Assembly: GCA_943332615.1 (NCBI GenBank)
Contig: CALQQB010000006.1
Location: 43,348-107,347 of the forward strand
Reading direction: 5' to 3'
Origin: Phenylobacterium deserti
GTDB taxonomy: Bacteria; Pseudomonadota; Alphaproteobacteria; Caulobacterales; Caulobacteraceae
Length of the DNA: 64,000 nucleotides
Shown here: positions 9,365 to 19,151 of the stretch, in pieces
How the letters are laid out: every line of letters starts with the position of its first letter
Numbering within the stretch: the stretch's first letter is position 1
The notes under the pieces: model-generated
Database searches by the model: none
What the model was told of the DNA's origin: nothing
Seen by the model: the letters and a program-made list of their open reading frames with translations, nothing else
Position numbers and translations under genes: made by a program

Positions 9365-10763
9365 CGTGGCGCCCTCTGAGGCGATCCCCTCCGAACTGAT
9401 CCTCGAGACCTGGGACGGCGCGACGACGCCGATCCACGCCCTCACCGAGGTCGAGACCGCTCAGGTCCTGGCGACCGACGCCTTCGCCGCCGGCCTGGCG
9501 CGCACCGCCGAGTTCAAGGGCAAGGCCGGGCAGGTGCTGCTGGTTCCCGGGGCCGACGGGGCGCTGGATCGCGTGCTCTACGGCCTGGGCGACGCCACCG
9601 CGCCGGGCCTGTTCCGCAGCTTGCCCGCCCGGCTGCCGGCCGGCGTCTACCGCATCGCCGCCAAGCCGGCCGAGGTGACCGCCGACCAGATCGCCCTGGC
9701 CTGGGCGCTGGGGAGCTACCGCTTCGACCGCTACAAGACCAAGGGCGGCGAGCGCGCGCAACTGGTGGCCGAGGGCGCCGACGTCGCAGAAGTCCGCCAG
9801 GTCGCCGCCGCCTGCGCCCTGGCCCGCGACATGGTCAATACGCCGGCCAACGACATGGGCCCGGTCGAGATCGAAACCATCGCCCGAGACATCGCCACGA
9901 CCTTCGGGGCCGAGATCGGCGTGGTTATCGGCGACGACCTGCTCAGCGCAAACTACCCCGCCATCCATGCCGTCGGCCGCGCCGCCGACCCGGCCCGCGC
10001 GCCGCGGATGATCGAACTGAGCTGGGGCGACACGGCCAACCCGGTGGTCTGCATCGTCGGCAAGGGCGTGGTGTTCGACACCGGCGGCCTGGACATCAAG
10101 CCGTCGGCCGGCATGCGGCAGATGAAGAAGGACATGGGCGGCGCAGCCCACGCCCTGGCGCTGGGCCGGATGATCATGGCGGCTAGGCTGCCGGTGCGGC
10201 TCGTGGTGCTGACCCCTGTGGTCGAGAACGCCATCTCCGGCGACGCCATGCGGCCGGGCGACGTGCTGGCGTCCCGCAAGGGCCTCTCCATCGAGGTGGG
10301 CAACACCGACGCCGAAGGCCGCTTGATCCTGGCCGACGCCCTGACCCGGGCCTGCGAGCTGGAGCCGGCGCTGACCCTCGACCTGGCGACGCTGACCGGG
10401 GCCGCGCGTGTCGCGCTGGGCCCGCAACTGCCGCCCTATTTTACCGACGACGAGGACCTAGCCCGAGCGATCGAGGCCGGGGCCCGCGACGCAGGCGACC
10501 CGCTGTGGCGGCTTCCGCTCTGGAAGCCCTACGTGGACGCCCTCGATTCCGACGTGGCCGAGATCAAGAATGATCCCGACGGCTGGGCCCAGGCGGGCTC
10601 GGTCACCGCCGCACTGTTCCTCCAGCGGTTTGCGCCGAAAGGCGCCTGGGCCCATCTGGATATTTTCGCGTGGAACCCGCGCGCCCGTCCGGGATTCCCG
10701 GCAGGCGGCGAGGCCCAGGCGATCCGGGGCCTCTACCGCATGATCCGCGAGCGTTTCGCATGA
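9357..10763 (+). CDS. pepA: Leucyl aminopeptidase family protein (M17)
   Basis: GKGVVFDTGGLDIKPSAGMRQMKKDMGGAA and NTDAEGRLILADAL motifs; overlaps the end of cpaA. Confidence 0.92.
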   Translation: MSDVAPSEAIPSELILETWDGATTPIHALTEVETAQVLATDAFAAGLARTAEFKGKAGQVLLVPGADGALDRVLYGLGDATAPGLFRSLPARLPAGVYRIAAKPAEVTADQIALAWALGSYRFDRYKTKGGERAQLVAEGADVAEVRQVAAACALARDMVNTPANDMGPVEIETIARDIATTFGAEIGVVIGDDLLSANYPAIHAVGRAADPARAPRMIELSWGDTANPVVCIVGKGVVFDTGGLDIKPSAGMRQMKKDMGGAAHALALGRMIMAARLPVRLVVLTPVVENAISGDAMRPGDVLASRKGLSIEVGNTDAEGRLILADALTRACELEPALTLDLATLTGAARVALGPQLPPYFTDDEDLARAIEAGARDAGDPLWRLPLWKPYVDALDSDVAEIKNDPDGWAQAGSVTAALFLQRFAPKGAWAHLDIFAWNPRARPGFPAGGEAQAIRGLYRMIRERFA

Positions 10764-11593
10764 AGCATGATCCCCGCATCACCCCCTGCCGCGACGGCAT
10801 CGCCGCCCGCAGCCTGGAGGGTATCCTGGAAGCCGAGGTCTACCTCGACCCCAAGGCGATGAGCTGCGTGGCCGCCGCCGCCGCCATCCGATCCGCGCCG
10901 GACGCCAATTCCGAACAGATGGACCAGCTGCTGTTCGGCGAGCGGTTCGAAGTGCTGGAGGAAGAGGGCGGCTGGCTGTTCGGCCAGGCGGCCCGCGACG
11001 GCTATGTGGGCTTCGTGGAGGCGACTGCACTGGGACCGGTCGCGCCGATGCCGACGCACCGGGTATCGGGCCTGCGCACCTATGCCTTCGCCGAGGCCAG
11101 CATCAAGACCCGCGCGTCGGGCCCATATTCGATCAACAGCCTGGTGGCGGTGGAAGCCGTCGAGGGCAAGCTCGCCAAGGTCGCCGGCGGGGGCTGGATG
11201 ACCGCCGACCACCTGTCGCCGATCGGCTGGTTCGAGCAGGACTGGGCGGCGGTGGCCGAGCGGTTCGTGGGCGCGCCCTACCTGTGGGGCGGCCGCGAGA
11301 GCCTGGGGCTGGACTGCTCCGGTCTGGTGCAACAGGCGCTGTTCGCCTGCGGCTACGCCTGCCCGCGCGACACAGACCAGCAGCAGGAGCTGGGCGTCGA
11401 GATCGCGCCGGCCGAGTTTGGCCGTGGCGACCTGGTGTTCTGGACGGGCCATGTGGCCATCGGCCTCGGCGACGGCCGCATCGTGCATGCGAACGGGCAT
11501 CACATGGCGACGGCGATCGAGCCGCTCAGCGAGGCGATCACGCGAATCGGGGCTGCGGGATCGCCGGTGCTGGGGTATCGGCGGGTGACCTGA
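10760..11593 (+). CDS. NlpC/P60 family hydrolase with SH3 domains
   Basis: GAPYLWGGRESLGLDCSGLVQQAL catalytic Cys motif, DLVFWTGHVAIGL; ATGA overlap with preceding gene. Confidence 0.92.
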   Translation: MKHDPRITPCRDGIAARSLEGILEAEVYLDPKAMSCVAAAAAIRSAPDANSEQMDQLLFGERFEVLEEEGGWLFGQAARDGYVGFVEATALGPVAPMPTHRVSGLRTYAFAEASIKTRASGPYSINSLVAVEAVEGKLAKVAGGGWMTADHLSPIGWFEQDWAAVAERFVGAPYLWGGRESLGLDCSGLVQQALFACGYACPRDTDQQQELGVEIAPAEFGRGDLVFWTGHVAIGLGDGRIVHANGHHMATAIEPLSEAITRIGAAGSPVLGYRRVT

Positions 11594-11601
11594 ACCCAGG
11601 G

Positions 11602-11767
11602 GTCATCCCGGTTTTGGCGCAGCCAAAGCCTGCCCTCGCGAAGGCGGGGGACCGGGATCCACGACCTCCGAGTTCATTGTTGAAACGCAAACGGCGCCGC
11701 CCATTCGAGGACGGCGCCGCTTGCATTTGTGGGTCCCGGTCTTCGCCTCTGGCGAAACCGGGATGAC
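11602..11767. repeat. MITE/REP-like intergenic element with 13-bp perfect terminal inverted repeats
   Basis: GTCATCCCGGTTT (11602-11614) versus AAACCGGGATGAC (11755-11767); internal CGGCGCCG palindromes. Confidence 0.75.
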
Positions 11768-11776
11768 AGCGTGAGG

Positions 11777-12481
11777 TTATGTCTTCGCCGGAGCTGCGGC
11801 TGCGGGCGCCGCTGCTGCGGGAACCGCTGCGCCGGCTGCCGGAGCGGCCGGCTTTTCGCCCGCCGCCGCCCCCGCCGCCGGAGGGGCTGCACCCGCGGCC
11901 GGAGCCGCTGGCGCCGCCGCGCCCGGCGCGCGGGACGGATCGGGGGCCGGGACCGGCAGGGTGCCGCCCTGGCTCTTCAGGTACGCGATGACCGCGACCC
12001 GGTCCTCGGGCTTCTTCAGACCGACGAAGCTCATCTTGGTGCCGGAGATGTACTTCTGCGGACCCTTCAGGAACTCATAGAGGTGGTCGTAGTCCCAGAC
12101 GGCCTGCTTGCCGCTGAACTCGGTCATGCCGGTCGAATAGGCGAAGCCCGGATGGCTGCCGGGCTTGCGGCCGACGACGGCGTGCAGGCCGGGGCCGGTG
12201 CCGTTAGCGTTGCCCGCGTCGGCGACGTGGCAGGACTTGCACTTGGCGAAGACCGCCTCGCCCGCGGCCACGTCGGCGGTCGGCAGCACCGTGCCCCAGT
12301 CAGGTAGGGTATCGACGACAGCAGCGCCTTCGCCACCGCCTTCGGCCACTTCCACCAGATAGCCAGGCGTCTTGGCAGGCTCCTGTTCGAACAGCCCTCC
12401 GGTCAGCTGGCCGAGGCCCACGATCAGGAACGCGGTCGCGAGACCGGCAGCTGCGATCTTATTGAATGTGAGGTCGCTCAT
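11777..12481 (-). CDS. Class I cytochrome c, membrane anchored, with Ala/Pro-rich C-terminal tail
   Basis: N-terminal TM, CKSCH heme motif, GTKMSFVGLKK Met ligand region, low-complexity APAAG tail. Confidence 0.92.
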   Translation of the reverse strand: MSDLTFNKIAAAGLATAFLIVGLGQLTGGLFEQEPAKTPGYLVEVAEGGGEGAAVVDTLPDWGTVLPTADVAAGEAVFAKCKSCHVADAGNANGTGPGLHAVVGRKPGSHPGFAYSTGMTEFSGKQAVWDYDHLYEFLKGPQKYISGTKMSFVGLKKPEDRVAVIAYLKSQGGTLPVPAPDPSRAPGAAAPAAPAAGAAPPAAGAAAGEKPAAPAAGAAVPAAAAPAAAAPAKT

Positions 12482-12605
12482 GGTCCCCCGGTTACGCCTC
12501 TCATCGACCGCGGTCCAGCCACCGCGGACGCGCGGGAATCCCGCCCCATATTGCGTGCGGCTCTCTTACACGCTACCGGCGCTCGCGCAACCGGCCAAGC
12601 ATCCG

Positions 12606-13328
12606 ATGAACCCGATCGTCCTCATCCCCGCACGTCTGGCGGCCACACGCCTGCCGGGGAAGCCGCTGGCGGACATCGGTGGCATACCGATGATCGTGCG
12701 CGTGCTGCGGCAGGCGCAGGCCGCCGGCGTGGGGCCGGTAGCGGTAGCGGCGGGCGATTCGGCGATCCTCGAGGCGGTGGAGGCGGCCGGGGGCCGCGCG
12801 GTGATGACCAATCCCGACCTGCCATCCGGGTCTGACCGCATCCTGGCCGCGCTGTCGGTGCTCGATCCGGACCGGCGGCACGACGTGGTGATCAACCTGC
12901 AGGGCGACATGCCGTTCGTGGACCCGCGGGTGATTCAGGCCTGCGCGCGGCTGCTGGCCGACAACCCGGCCTGCGACATCGCTACCCTTGTAGCTTCTGA
13001 GTCCTCTCCGGCGGACCGGACCAACCCCGACGTCGTGAAAGCGGTGATCGCCGCCGACGGCCGGGCGCTCTATTTCACCCGGTCGGCGCCTTATGGCGAC
13101 GCGCCAATCTGGCGGCACATCGGCATCTATGGCTATCGCCGCGCGGCGCTGGAAGCTTTCAACGCCGCCGCGCCGTCGCCGCTCGAACAGCGCGAGAAGC
13201 TGGAACAGCTGCGGGCCCTGGAGCTGGGCTTGTCGATCTGGGCGGCCGTCGCCGCCGATGCGCCGATCTCGGTGGACAACCCCGCCGACCTCGAACGCGC
13301 ACGAGAATTTGCAAAGGTAGTTTCATGA
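12606..13328 (+). CDS. kdsB: 3-deoxy-manno-octulosonate cytidylyltransferase
   Basis: IPARLAATRLPGKPLADIGGIPMIVRV, VINLQGDMPFVDP, YFTRSAPYG. Confidence 0.92.
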   Translation: MNPIVLIPARLAATRLPGKPLADIGGIPMIVRVLRQAQAAGVGPVAVAAGDSAILEAVEAAGGRAVMTNPDLPSGSDRILAALSVLDPDRRHDVVINLQGDMPFVDPRVIQACARLLADNPACDIATLVASESSPADRTNPDVVKAVIAADGRALYFTRSAPYGDAPIWRHIGIYGYRRAALEAFNAAAPSPLEQREKLEQLRALELGLSIWAAVAADAPISVDNPADLERAREFAKVVS

Positions 13329-14191
13329 GTACGACGACCGGTGGTGGGGGGCGCATCGCCTTCCAGGGCGAGCTGGGGGCCAACAGCCACGAGGCCTGTA
13401 TGGCGGCCTTCCCGGGCATGGAGCCGGTTCCGCACCCGACTTTCGAGGAGGCGTTCGAGGCGGTGAAGACCGGCGATTGCGAGCTGGGCATGATCCCGGT
13501 GGAGAACTCCATCGCCGGACGCGTCGCCGATGTGCACCACCTGTTGCCCTCGTCCGGCCTGAAGATCATCGGCGAGCGGTTCAAGCCGATCCACTTCCAG
13601 CTGATGGCCAATCCGGGGACCAAGCTGGAAGACCTGAAGACGGTGGTGTCCATGCCCTTCGCCTGGGGCCAGTGCCGGCGCATGCTGCGCGGGCTCGGCG
13701 TGACCATGGAGGCGGCCGGCGATACGGCGGCCTCGGCCCGGATCGTCTCGGAGCAACCGGACCCGACGCGGGGCGCCGTCGCGCCGGCGCTGGCGGCGGA
13801 AATCTACGGTCTGGAGATTCTCGCTCGAGACGTGGAGGACGAGCACAACAACACCACGCGGTTCCTGATCATGACCGCAGATGCGTCGCCCGAGCCGCCG
13901 CCCTTCACCGAGCCCTGCGTCACCAGCTTCATCTTCCGCGTCCGCAATATGCCCGCCGCGCTCTACAAGGCGCTGGGCGGGTTCGCGACCAATGGCGTCA
14001 ACATGACCAAGCTGGAGAGCTACATGGAGAACGGCGCCTTCACGGCGACCTTCTTCTACAGCGAGGTCGATGGCCGTCCCGAAGATCGCGGCCTGGCGCT
14101 GGCGTTCGAGGAGCTGGCGTTCTTCTCCGAGCGGTTCGAGATCCTGGGCGTCTACCCGGCCGATCCGTTCCGCAGCCGCATGAGCGCCTGA
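13325..14191 (+). CDS. pheA: Prephenate dehydratase with ACT domain
   Basis: IAFQGELGANSHEA, GMIPVENSIAGRV, NNTTRFLIM, ACT region with LESYMENGAFTATFFYSEVDG. Confidence 0.95.
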   Translation: MSTTTGGGGRIAFQGELGANSHEACMAAFPGMEPVPHPTFEEAFEAVKTGDCELGMIPVENSIAGRVADVHHLLPSSGLKIIGERFKPIHFQLMANPGTKLEDLKTVVSMPFAWGQCRRMLRGLGVTMEAAGDTAASARIVSEQPDPTRGAVAPALAAEIYGLEILARDVEDEHNNTTRFLIMTADASPEPPPFTEPCVTSFIFRVRNMPAALYKALGGFATNGVNMTKLESYMENGAFTATFFYSEVDGRPEDRGLALAFEELAFFSERFEILGVYPADPFRSRMSA

Positions 14192-14239
14192 CGCGAGGCC
14201 GGTTGACTGCCGTTTGGGCAGCGACCTGACGATAACGTC

Positions 14240-14995
14240 ATGTCCGAACCCGTGCTGCTGTCGCAGCGCCACGATCAGGTGGCGCTCATCACCCTCAACC
14301 GGCCGCAGGCGCGCAACGCGCTGAACGCCGAGCTGGCCCAGGCGCTGTGCGACGCGGTGGCGGCGGCTCAGGACGCCGGCTGCATCGTCATCACCGGCGC
14401 CGACCCGGCGTTCTGCGCCGGGCTCGACCTGCGCCACCTGGGCGCCGACAAGCTGACGGAGTTCCCCTCTTACACCCACGCGATGACCGCCTCGGCCGTG
14501 CCGATGATCGCGGCTGTGAACGGGCCGGCTGTGACGGGCGGGTTCGAGGTGGCCCTGCTCTGCGATTTCATGGTGGCGTCCGAGAAGGCGGCGTTCGCCG
14601 ATACGCATCTGCGGGTCGGGGTCTATCCGGGGCCCGTCGTCGTCGACCTGCCGCGGCGCGTGGGAATGGCCTGGGCGCGGCAGATTTCGCTGACCGGCGA
14701 CTTCGTCGATGCGGCCACGGCGCTGCGGATCGGTCTGGTGAACCACCTGGTCCCGCACGCCGACCTGCTGGCCTTCACGATGAAGCTGGCGCGCACGATC
14801 GCCGAGCAACCACGTGTGATGGTGTCGGCGCTTCGCCATGACTGGGACGAGAGCGTGGGGCCGCCGGTCGCCGAGGCGCGGCACGTGCATGGCCGGCATG
14901 CCGTGGCGGGCGGTTTCACCGGCAGCCGGGGCGCCGAGATCGCCCAGCGGCGCGAGGCTGTGCTGGCCCGCGCGCGCGACCAGCGGAACCTCTAG
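14240..14995 (+). CDS. Enoyl-CoA hydratase/isomerase family protein
   Basis: LNRPQARNALNAEL, GADPAFCAGLDLRHL crotonase motifs. Confidence 0.92.
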   Translation: MSEPVLLSQRHDQVALITLNRPQARNALNAELAQALCDAVAAAQDAGCIVITGADPAFCAGLDLRHLGADKLTEFPSYTHAMTASAVPMIAAVNGPAVTGGFEVALLCDFMVASEKAAFADTHLRVGVYPGPVVVDLPRRVGMAWARQISLTGDFVDAATALRIGLVNHLVPHADLLAFTMKLARTIAEQPRVMVSALRHDWDESVGPPVAEARHVHGRHAVAGGFTGSRGAEIAQRREAVLARARDQRNL

Positions 14996-15010
14996 CCGAG
15001 CTTGAAAGGG

Positions 15011-15049
15011 CGTCCGGGCCTGTCGCTGAACCTCAGGTCAGCCCGGACG
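15011..15049. terminator. Palindrome between convergent genes, possible bidirectional terminator
   Basis: CGTCCGGGC ... GCCCGGACG, 9-bp perfect inverted repeat between 14995(+) and 15057(-). Confidence 0.4.
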
Positions 15050-15056
15050 GGGGGTC

Positions 15057-15983
15057 TCAAGCCTCGTAGGCCCAGGCCTTGATCAGCTGGTGGGCGATGG
15101 CCATCGGTTGGGGGCAGAAGGTGTCGGGCAGTTCGCCGGCCAGTAGCAGCTTGGCTTCGGCGCGGGTGAACCAGCGGATCTCGTCCAGCTCGGTCTGGTC
15201 CGGAGCGCCCTCCTCGTCCTCGACCTCGGCGAGCAGGCCGATCATCAGCGAGGACGGATAGGGCCAGGGCTGGGTGGAGTGGTAGCGGACCTGGCGGGTG
15301 TGCAGGCCGGCCTCCTCGTTAAGCTCGCGGGCGCATGCCTCCTCAATCGACTCGCCGGGCTCCAGGAAGCCGGCCAGCGAGGAGAACATGCCCTTCGGCC
15401 AGGCGGCCTGGCGGCCCAGCATGCAGCGCTCGCCATGGTAGGCCAGCATGATCACCACCGGGTCTGTGCGCGGGAAGTGCTCGACCTTGCAGGACGGGCA
15501 CTGGCGCTTCCAGCCGCCGTCCATGGTTTGGCTGGGCTGGCCGCAGCTGGCGCAGAACTGGTGGCGACGGCGCCATTCGAACATCTGCTTGGCGGTGGCC
15601 ATGATCGCAGCATCGCTCGGCGGCAGCTGCATTGAAACCTGACGCAAATCCTTGAACTCGCCCAGGCCCTGCAGTGGGCCCTGGCCCGGGTCGGCCTCAC
15701 CCTCCATGTCCACGGCGAAGATCGCGGTCTCCTTCCATAGGCCCATGAACAGCAGCCGCTCGGGGCCGCCGGCGAGGTCGGCGGCGAGCTTGGCCGGCAG
15801 GTAGGCGATCTGCGTGCCGCCGTCTTTCGTCTTCTCGATGAACGGACGCCCGTTCCAGATGGCGACGCCCAGGCTGTCGGGCGAGGCCAACTGCTCGGCG
15901 AGCCAGTCGGTGTTGGTCCGTCGGTCGCTGGCGCGGTCGAGCGGGTTTCCGGCGAAGGTGTTGGTGAAGAAGCTGAGCGGCAT
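15057..15983 (-). CDS. nudC: NAD(+) diphosphatase (NudC, Nudix)
   Basis: Zn ribbon CASCG...CPSC, SLAGFLEPGESIEEACARELNEEAGL Nudix box. Confidence 0.95.
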   Translation of the reverse strand: MPLSFFTNTFAGNPLDRASDRRTNTDWLAEQLASPDSLGVAIWNGRPFIEKTKDGGTQIAYLPAKLAADLAGGPERLLFMGLWKETAIFAVDMEGEADPGQGPLQGLGEFKDLRQVSMQLPPSDAAIMATAKQMFEWRRRHQFCASCGQPSQTMDGGWKRQCPSCKVEHFPRTDPVVIMLAYHGERCMLGRQAAWPKGMFSSLAGFLEPGESIEEACARELNEEAGLHTRQVRYHSTQPWPYPSSLMIGLLAEVEDEEGAPDQTELDEIRWFTRAEAKLLLAGELPDTFCPQPMAIAHQLIKAWAYEA

Positions 15984-16029
15984 GGGGTTTACTTAGAGGG
16001 GCCGGGCCGCAAGGCCAAGCGGTGGCGTT

Positions 16030-16232
16030 CCCCTCCCCCGAGCGCCACCGGCCCGAAGAGGGGGAGGGGATCAAGGGGTGGGCCGGCGCATGAGATCCCG
16101 GCGCGCCGGATGGCGCCCCGAGGGGCACAGGATCGTTAAGGCCAACGGTGGGCCTTTGGCTCGCCAGCCGGAGTCAGCCCAGCCGGCCCACCCCCTGCCC
16201 CGCCCTCTCCGTTCGCCGCGCTCGCGGGGGGA
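16030..16232. repeat. Composite palindromic intergenic repeat
   Basis: CCCCTCCCCC/GGGGGAGGGG (16030-16039/16060-16069) nested with GGGGTGGGCCGG/CCGGCCCACCCC (16075-16086/16183-16194). Confidence 0.65.
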
Positions 16233-16305
16233 GGGGAGATTCACGCCTAGCCAAACGCGCTCCGGCGTCCCACATCGTCGTGCACAGCCTAGCCAGGAGA
16301 CTCCT

Positions 16306-17190
16306 ATGGCCGACGACGCCCCGACACCGCCCGCCAATTACCCGGCCGACTACACCCCGCCCAAGGTGTGGACCTGGAACAAGGAGAGCGGGGGCCGGTT
16401 CGCCGCCATCAATCGCCCGATCGCCGGTCCGACCTCGGAGAAGGCGCTTCCGATCGGCAAGCATCCGTTCCAGCTCTACTCGCTGGGGACGCCGAACGGG
16501 GTGAAGGTCACGATAATGTTCGAGGAGTTGCTGGCGCTCGGGCACACCGGTGCGGAGTACGACGCCTGGTTGATCAACATCGGCACGGGCGACCAGTTCG
16601 GCTCGGGCTTCGTGGACATCAACCCGAACTCCAAGATTCCAGCCCTGATGGACCGTAGCGGGCCCGAGCCGATCCGCATCTTCGAGAGCGGCGCCATCCT
16701 GATCCACCTGGCCGAGAAGTTCGGCGCCTTCCTGCCGACCGAGCCGGCCAGGCGCGCCGAAGTGTTGTCGTGGGTGATGTGGCTGATGGGCTCGGCGCCC
16801 TACCTGGGCGGCGGCTTCGGCCATTTCTACGCCTACGCCCCGTTCAAGATCGAATACGCCATCGACCGGTTCGCCATGGAGACGAAGCGCCAGCTGGACG
16901 TGCTGGACCGGCGTCTGGCCGACAGCGAATACCTGGGCGGGTCTGAGTACACGATCGCCGACATGATGGTCTGGCCCTGGTACGGCCTGCTGGCCAAGGG
17001 CATGGCCTATGAGGCCGGCGAGTTCCTGGATGTGCAGAGCTACAAGCACGTCCAGCGCTGGACCGACCAGATCGCCGCGCGGCCGGCGGTGAAGCGGGGG
17101 CGGATCGTCAACCGCGCCGGCGACAACACCCTGCCCGAACGTCACGACGCCAGCGACTTCGACAAGGTGGGCAAGCCCGCGGCCGAATAA
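16306..17190 (+). CDS. yghU: Glutathione S-transferase, YghU-like disulfide-bond oxidoreductase
   Basis: YTPPKVWTWNKESGGRFAAINRPIAG, LINIGTGDQFGSGFVDINPNSKIPALMD. Confidence 0.9.
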   Translation: MADDAPTPPANYPADYTPPKVWTWNKESGGRFAAINRPIAGPTSEKALPIGKHPFQLYSLGTPNGVKVTIMFEELLALGHTGAEYDAWLINIGTGDQFGSGFVDINPNSKIPALMDRSGPEPIRIFESGAILIHLAEKFGAFLPTEPARRAEVLSWVMWLMGSAPYLGGGFGHFYAYAPFKIEYAIDRFAMETKRQLDVLDRRLADSEYLGGSEYTIADMMVWPWYGLLAKGMAYEAGEFLDVQSYKHVQRWTDQIAARPAVKRGRIVNRAGDNTLPERHDASDFDKVGKPAAE

Positions 17191-17254
17191 CGTCGAGATC
17201 CGGCATGGCGCCGGCTCGCGAGTGGCGCCAAGATCGCCCCTGCAACCGGGGGTG

Positions 17255-19135
17255 ATGATGATGTCGGGTGAACTCAGGCTGGCCGGCGCCGCCGTGGTGA
17301 TGCTGACGGCGGTCCTGGGGCTCTCGGGCTGCAAGAAGCCGACGACCGCGGCGGGCGGGCGCGCGGGCCCATCGACCGGGACCGTGCAGGGCTGGACCGA
17401 CGAGGAGCGGGGCCGCTGGTACAACGCCGGCCAGGGCTCGAGGCTGATGCCGATGGCCTGGTTCGAGGCGCTGGAGCAGCCGCAGGCGCCCGGCGCCGCG
17501 GCCACGGCGCCCGGCGCCGCGGCCGGCGGGTTCCGGGAGTCCGCCTACCTGGCGACGTTCGGCATCCTGCCGCCTTGGGGCAAGTCGACCCTGCCGGTCG
17601 GGTTCGCGGAGAACGCGATCGACGATAGCGGCCTGAAAAAGACCAGCCTGCACTGGACCGGCGCCGCGCCCGGCGCGGAAACCGTGAAATGGGTCGGGCT
17701 GACCTGCGCCGCCTGCCACACCGCCCAGCTGACCTACCAGGGCAAGCCGCTCACCGTGGACGGCGCGCCCAGCCTGTTCGACTTCCAGAGCTTCATTGAG
17801 GCGCTCGACGCGGCGCTGGTGCAGACGCGGGCCGCGGCCGGTCCGGGCGCCGACGCCGGCCGCTGGGACCGCTTCGCCAAGGCCGTGCTGGGCGCGGCCG
17901 ACACGCCGGAGACCCGCATACGGCTGCGGGGCGAACTCGACAAGCTGATCGCCTGGGAGGCGGCGGCCCACCGGCTGAACGGCCCCGATCCCGCCGACCC
18001 GCGCACCAACTCCCGCTATGGCTACGGTCGGGTGGACGCGGTGGGCCATATCTACAACCGCGTCCTGCTGTTCGGCGGCGCGGCCCAGCCCCGGCCGAAT
18101 CCCGCCGATGCGCCGGTCAGCTATCCGCACCTGTGGAACATCAACCTGCAGACCCGTTTGCAGTGGAACGGCATCGCCCAGACCGCCAAGTTCGAGCGCG
18201 GTAAGACCCCGACCGACTTCGGCGCCCTGGGCCGCAACACCGGCGAGGTGCTGGGCGTGTTCGGCGAGGCGGTCATCACCAAGCGGACGGGCCCGCTCGA
18301 TTTCTCCGGCTTCCCCTCTAGCGTGGACATCGACAACCTCAACCGCATGGAGGTGCAGCTGACCCGGCTGGAGCCGCCGAAGTGGCCGGCGACGTTCGGA
18401 ACGCCGAGCGCCGGGGATGTGAAGGCCGGGTCCGGGCTGTTCGGCAAGCAGTGCGCATCCTGCCATACGCCGCAGAAGACTTACGAGACCATGAAGACCT
18501 TCGCCGACATGGGCCCGGACCAGACGGACGAGTGGATGGCCTGCAACGCCTGGGCCTTCACCGGCGCCAGCGGTGCGTTCAAGGGCGTGCCCGCCAACTA
18601 CGCGGACGGCGCCCTGACGGCGGCCAATGCGCCGGTGCGGGCGCTGCTGACCACCGGGGTAAAGGGCGTGCTGGTCAACAAGAAGCTGGATGTGATCAAG
18701 GTCGCCGCGGAGAACTTCTTCGGCGTGACCCCGCTGCCGAAGGGTGGGCCGCAAGCCGCCCTGGTCCCGGGCCAGACGGCCAAGGATCGACGCCTGCAAC
18801 TTTGCCAGCGGAACGCCGCCGACCCGCTTCTGGCCTACAAGGCCCGGCCGCTGGAAGGAATCTGGGCGACGGCGCCCTATCTGCACAACGGGTCGGTGCC
18901 GACCCTGTATGACCTGCTGCTGGCGGTCGAGCAGCGGCCGCAGACCTTTATGACGGGCACGCGCGCGTACGATCCGAAGAAGGCGGGCTATGAGACGGCC
19001 GCCGCCGCCGCCGGCAACAGCTTCACCTTCGACACCAGCCTGTCCGGCAACTCTAACAAGGGCCACGTCTACGGCGTCGGCGGCTTGACCGAGGCCCAGC
19101 GGCTGCAGCTGCTGGAATATCTGAAGACCCTTTAG
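17255..19135 (+). CDS. Di-heme cytochrome c / peroxidase-like lipoprotein
   Basis: Lipobox LGLSGC; two heme motifs CAACH and CASCH; QGSRLMPMAWFEALEQ. Confidence 0.82.
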   Translation: MMMSGELRLAGAAVVMLTAVLGLSGCKKPTTAAGGRAGPSTGTVQGWTDEERGRWYNAGQGSRLMPMAWFEALEQPQAPGAAATAPGAAAGGFRESAYLATFGILPPWGKSTLPVGFAENAIDDSGLKKTSLHWTGAAPGAETVKWVGLTCAACHTAQLTYQGKPLTVDGAPSLFDFQSFIEALDAALVQTRAAAGPGADAGRWDRFAKAVLGAADTPETRIRLRGELDKLIAWEAAAHRLNGPDPADPRTNSRYGYGRVDAVGHIYNRVLLFGGAAQPRPNPADAPVSYPHLWNINLQTRLQWNGIAQTAKFERGKTPTDFGALGRNTGEVLGVFGEAVITKRTGPLDFSGFPSSVDIDNLNRMEVQLTRLEPPKWPATFGTPSAGDVKAGSGLFGKQCASCHTPQKTYETMKTFADMGPDQTDEWMACNAWAFTGASGAFKGVPANYADGALTAANAPVRALLTTGVKGVLVNKKLDVIKVAAENFFGVTPLPKGGPQAALVPGQTAKDRRLQLCQRNAADPLLAYKARPLEGIWATAPYLHNGSVPTLYDLLLAVEQRPQTFMTGTRAYDPKKAGYETAAAAAGNSFTFDTSLSGNSNKGHVYGVGGLTEAQRLQLLEYLKTL

Positions 19136-19151
19136 TGAAGGACGCTCTCTA

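Noticed and set aside
13133-14899. 588-aa minus-strand ORF across pheA and an enoyl-CoA hydratase gene
   Set aside because: Shadow ORF; both plus-strand genes have diagnostic motifs.
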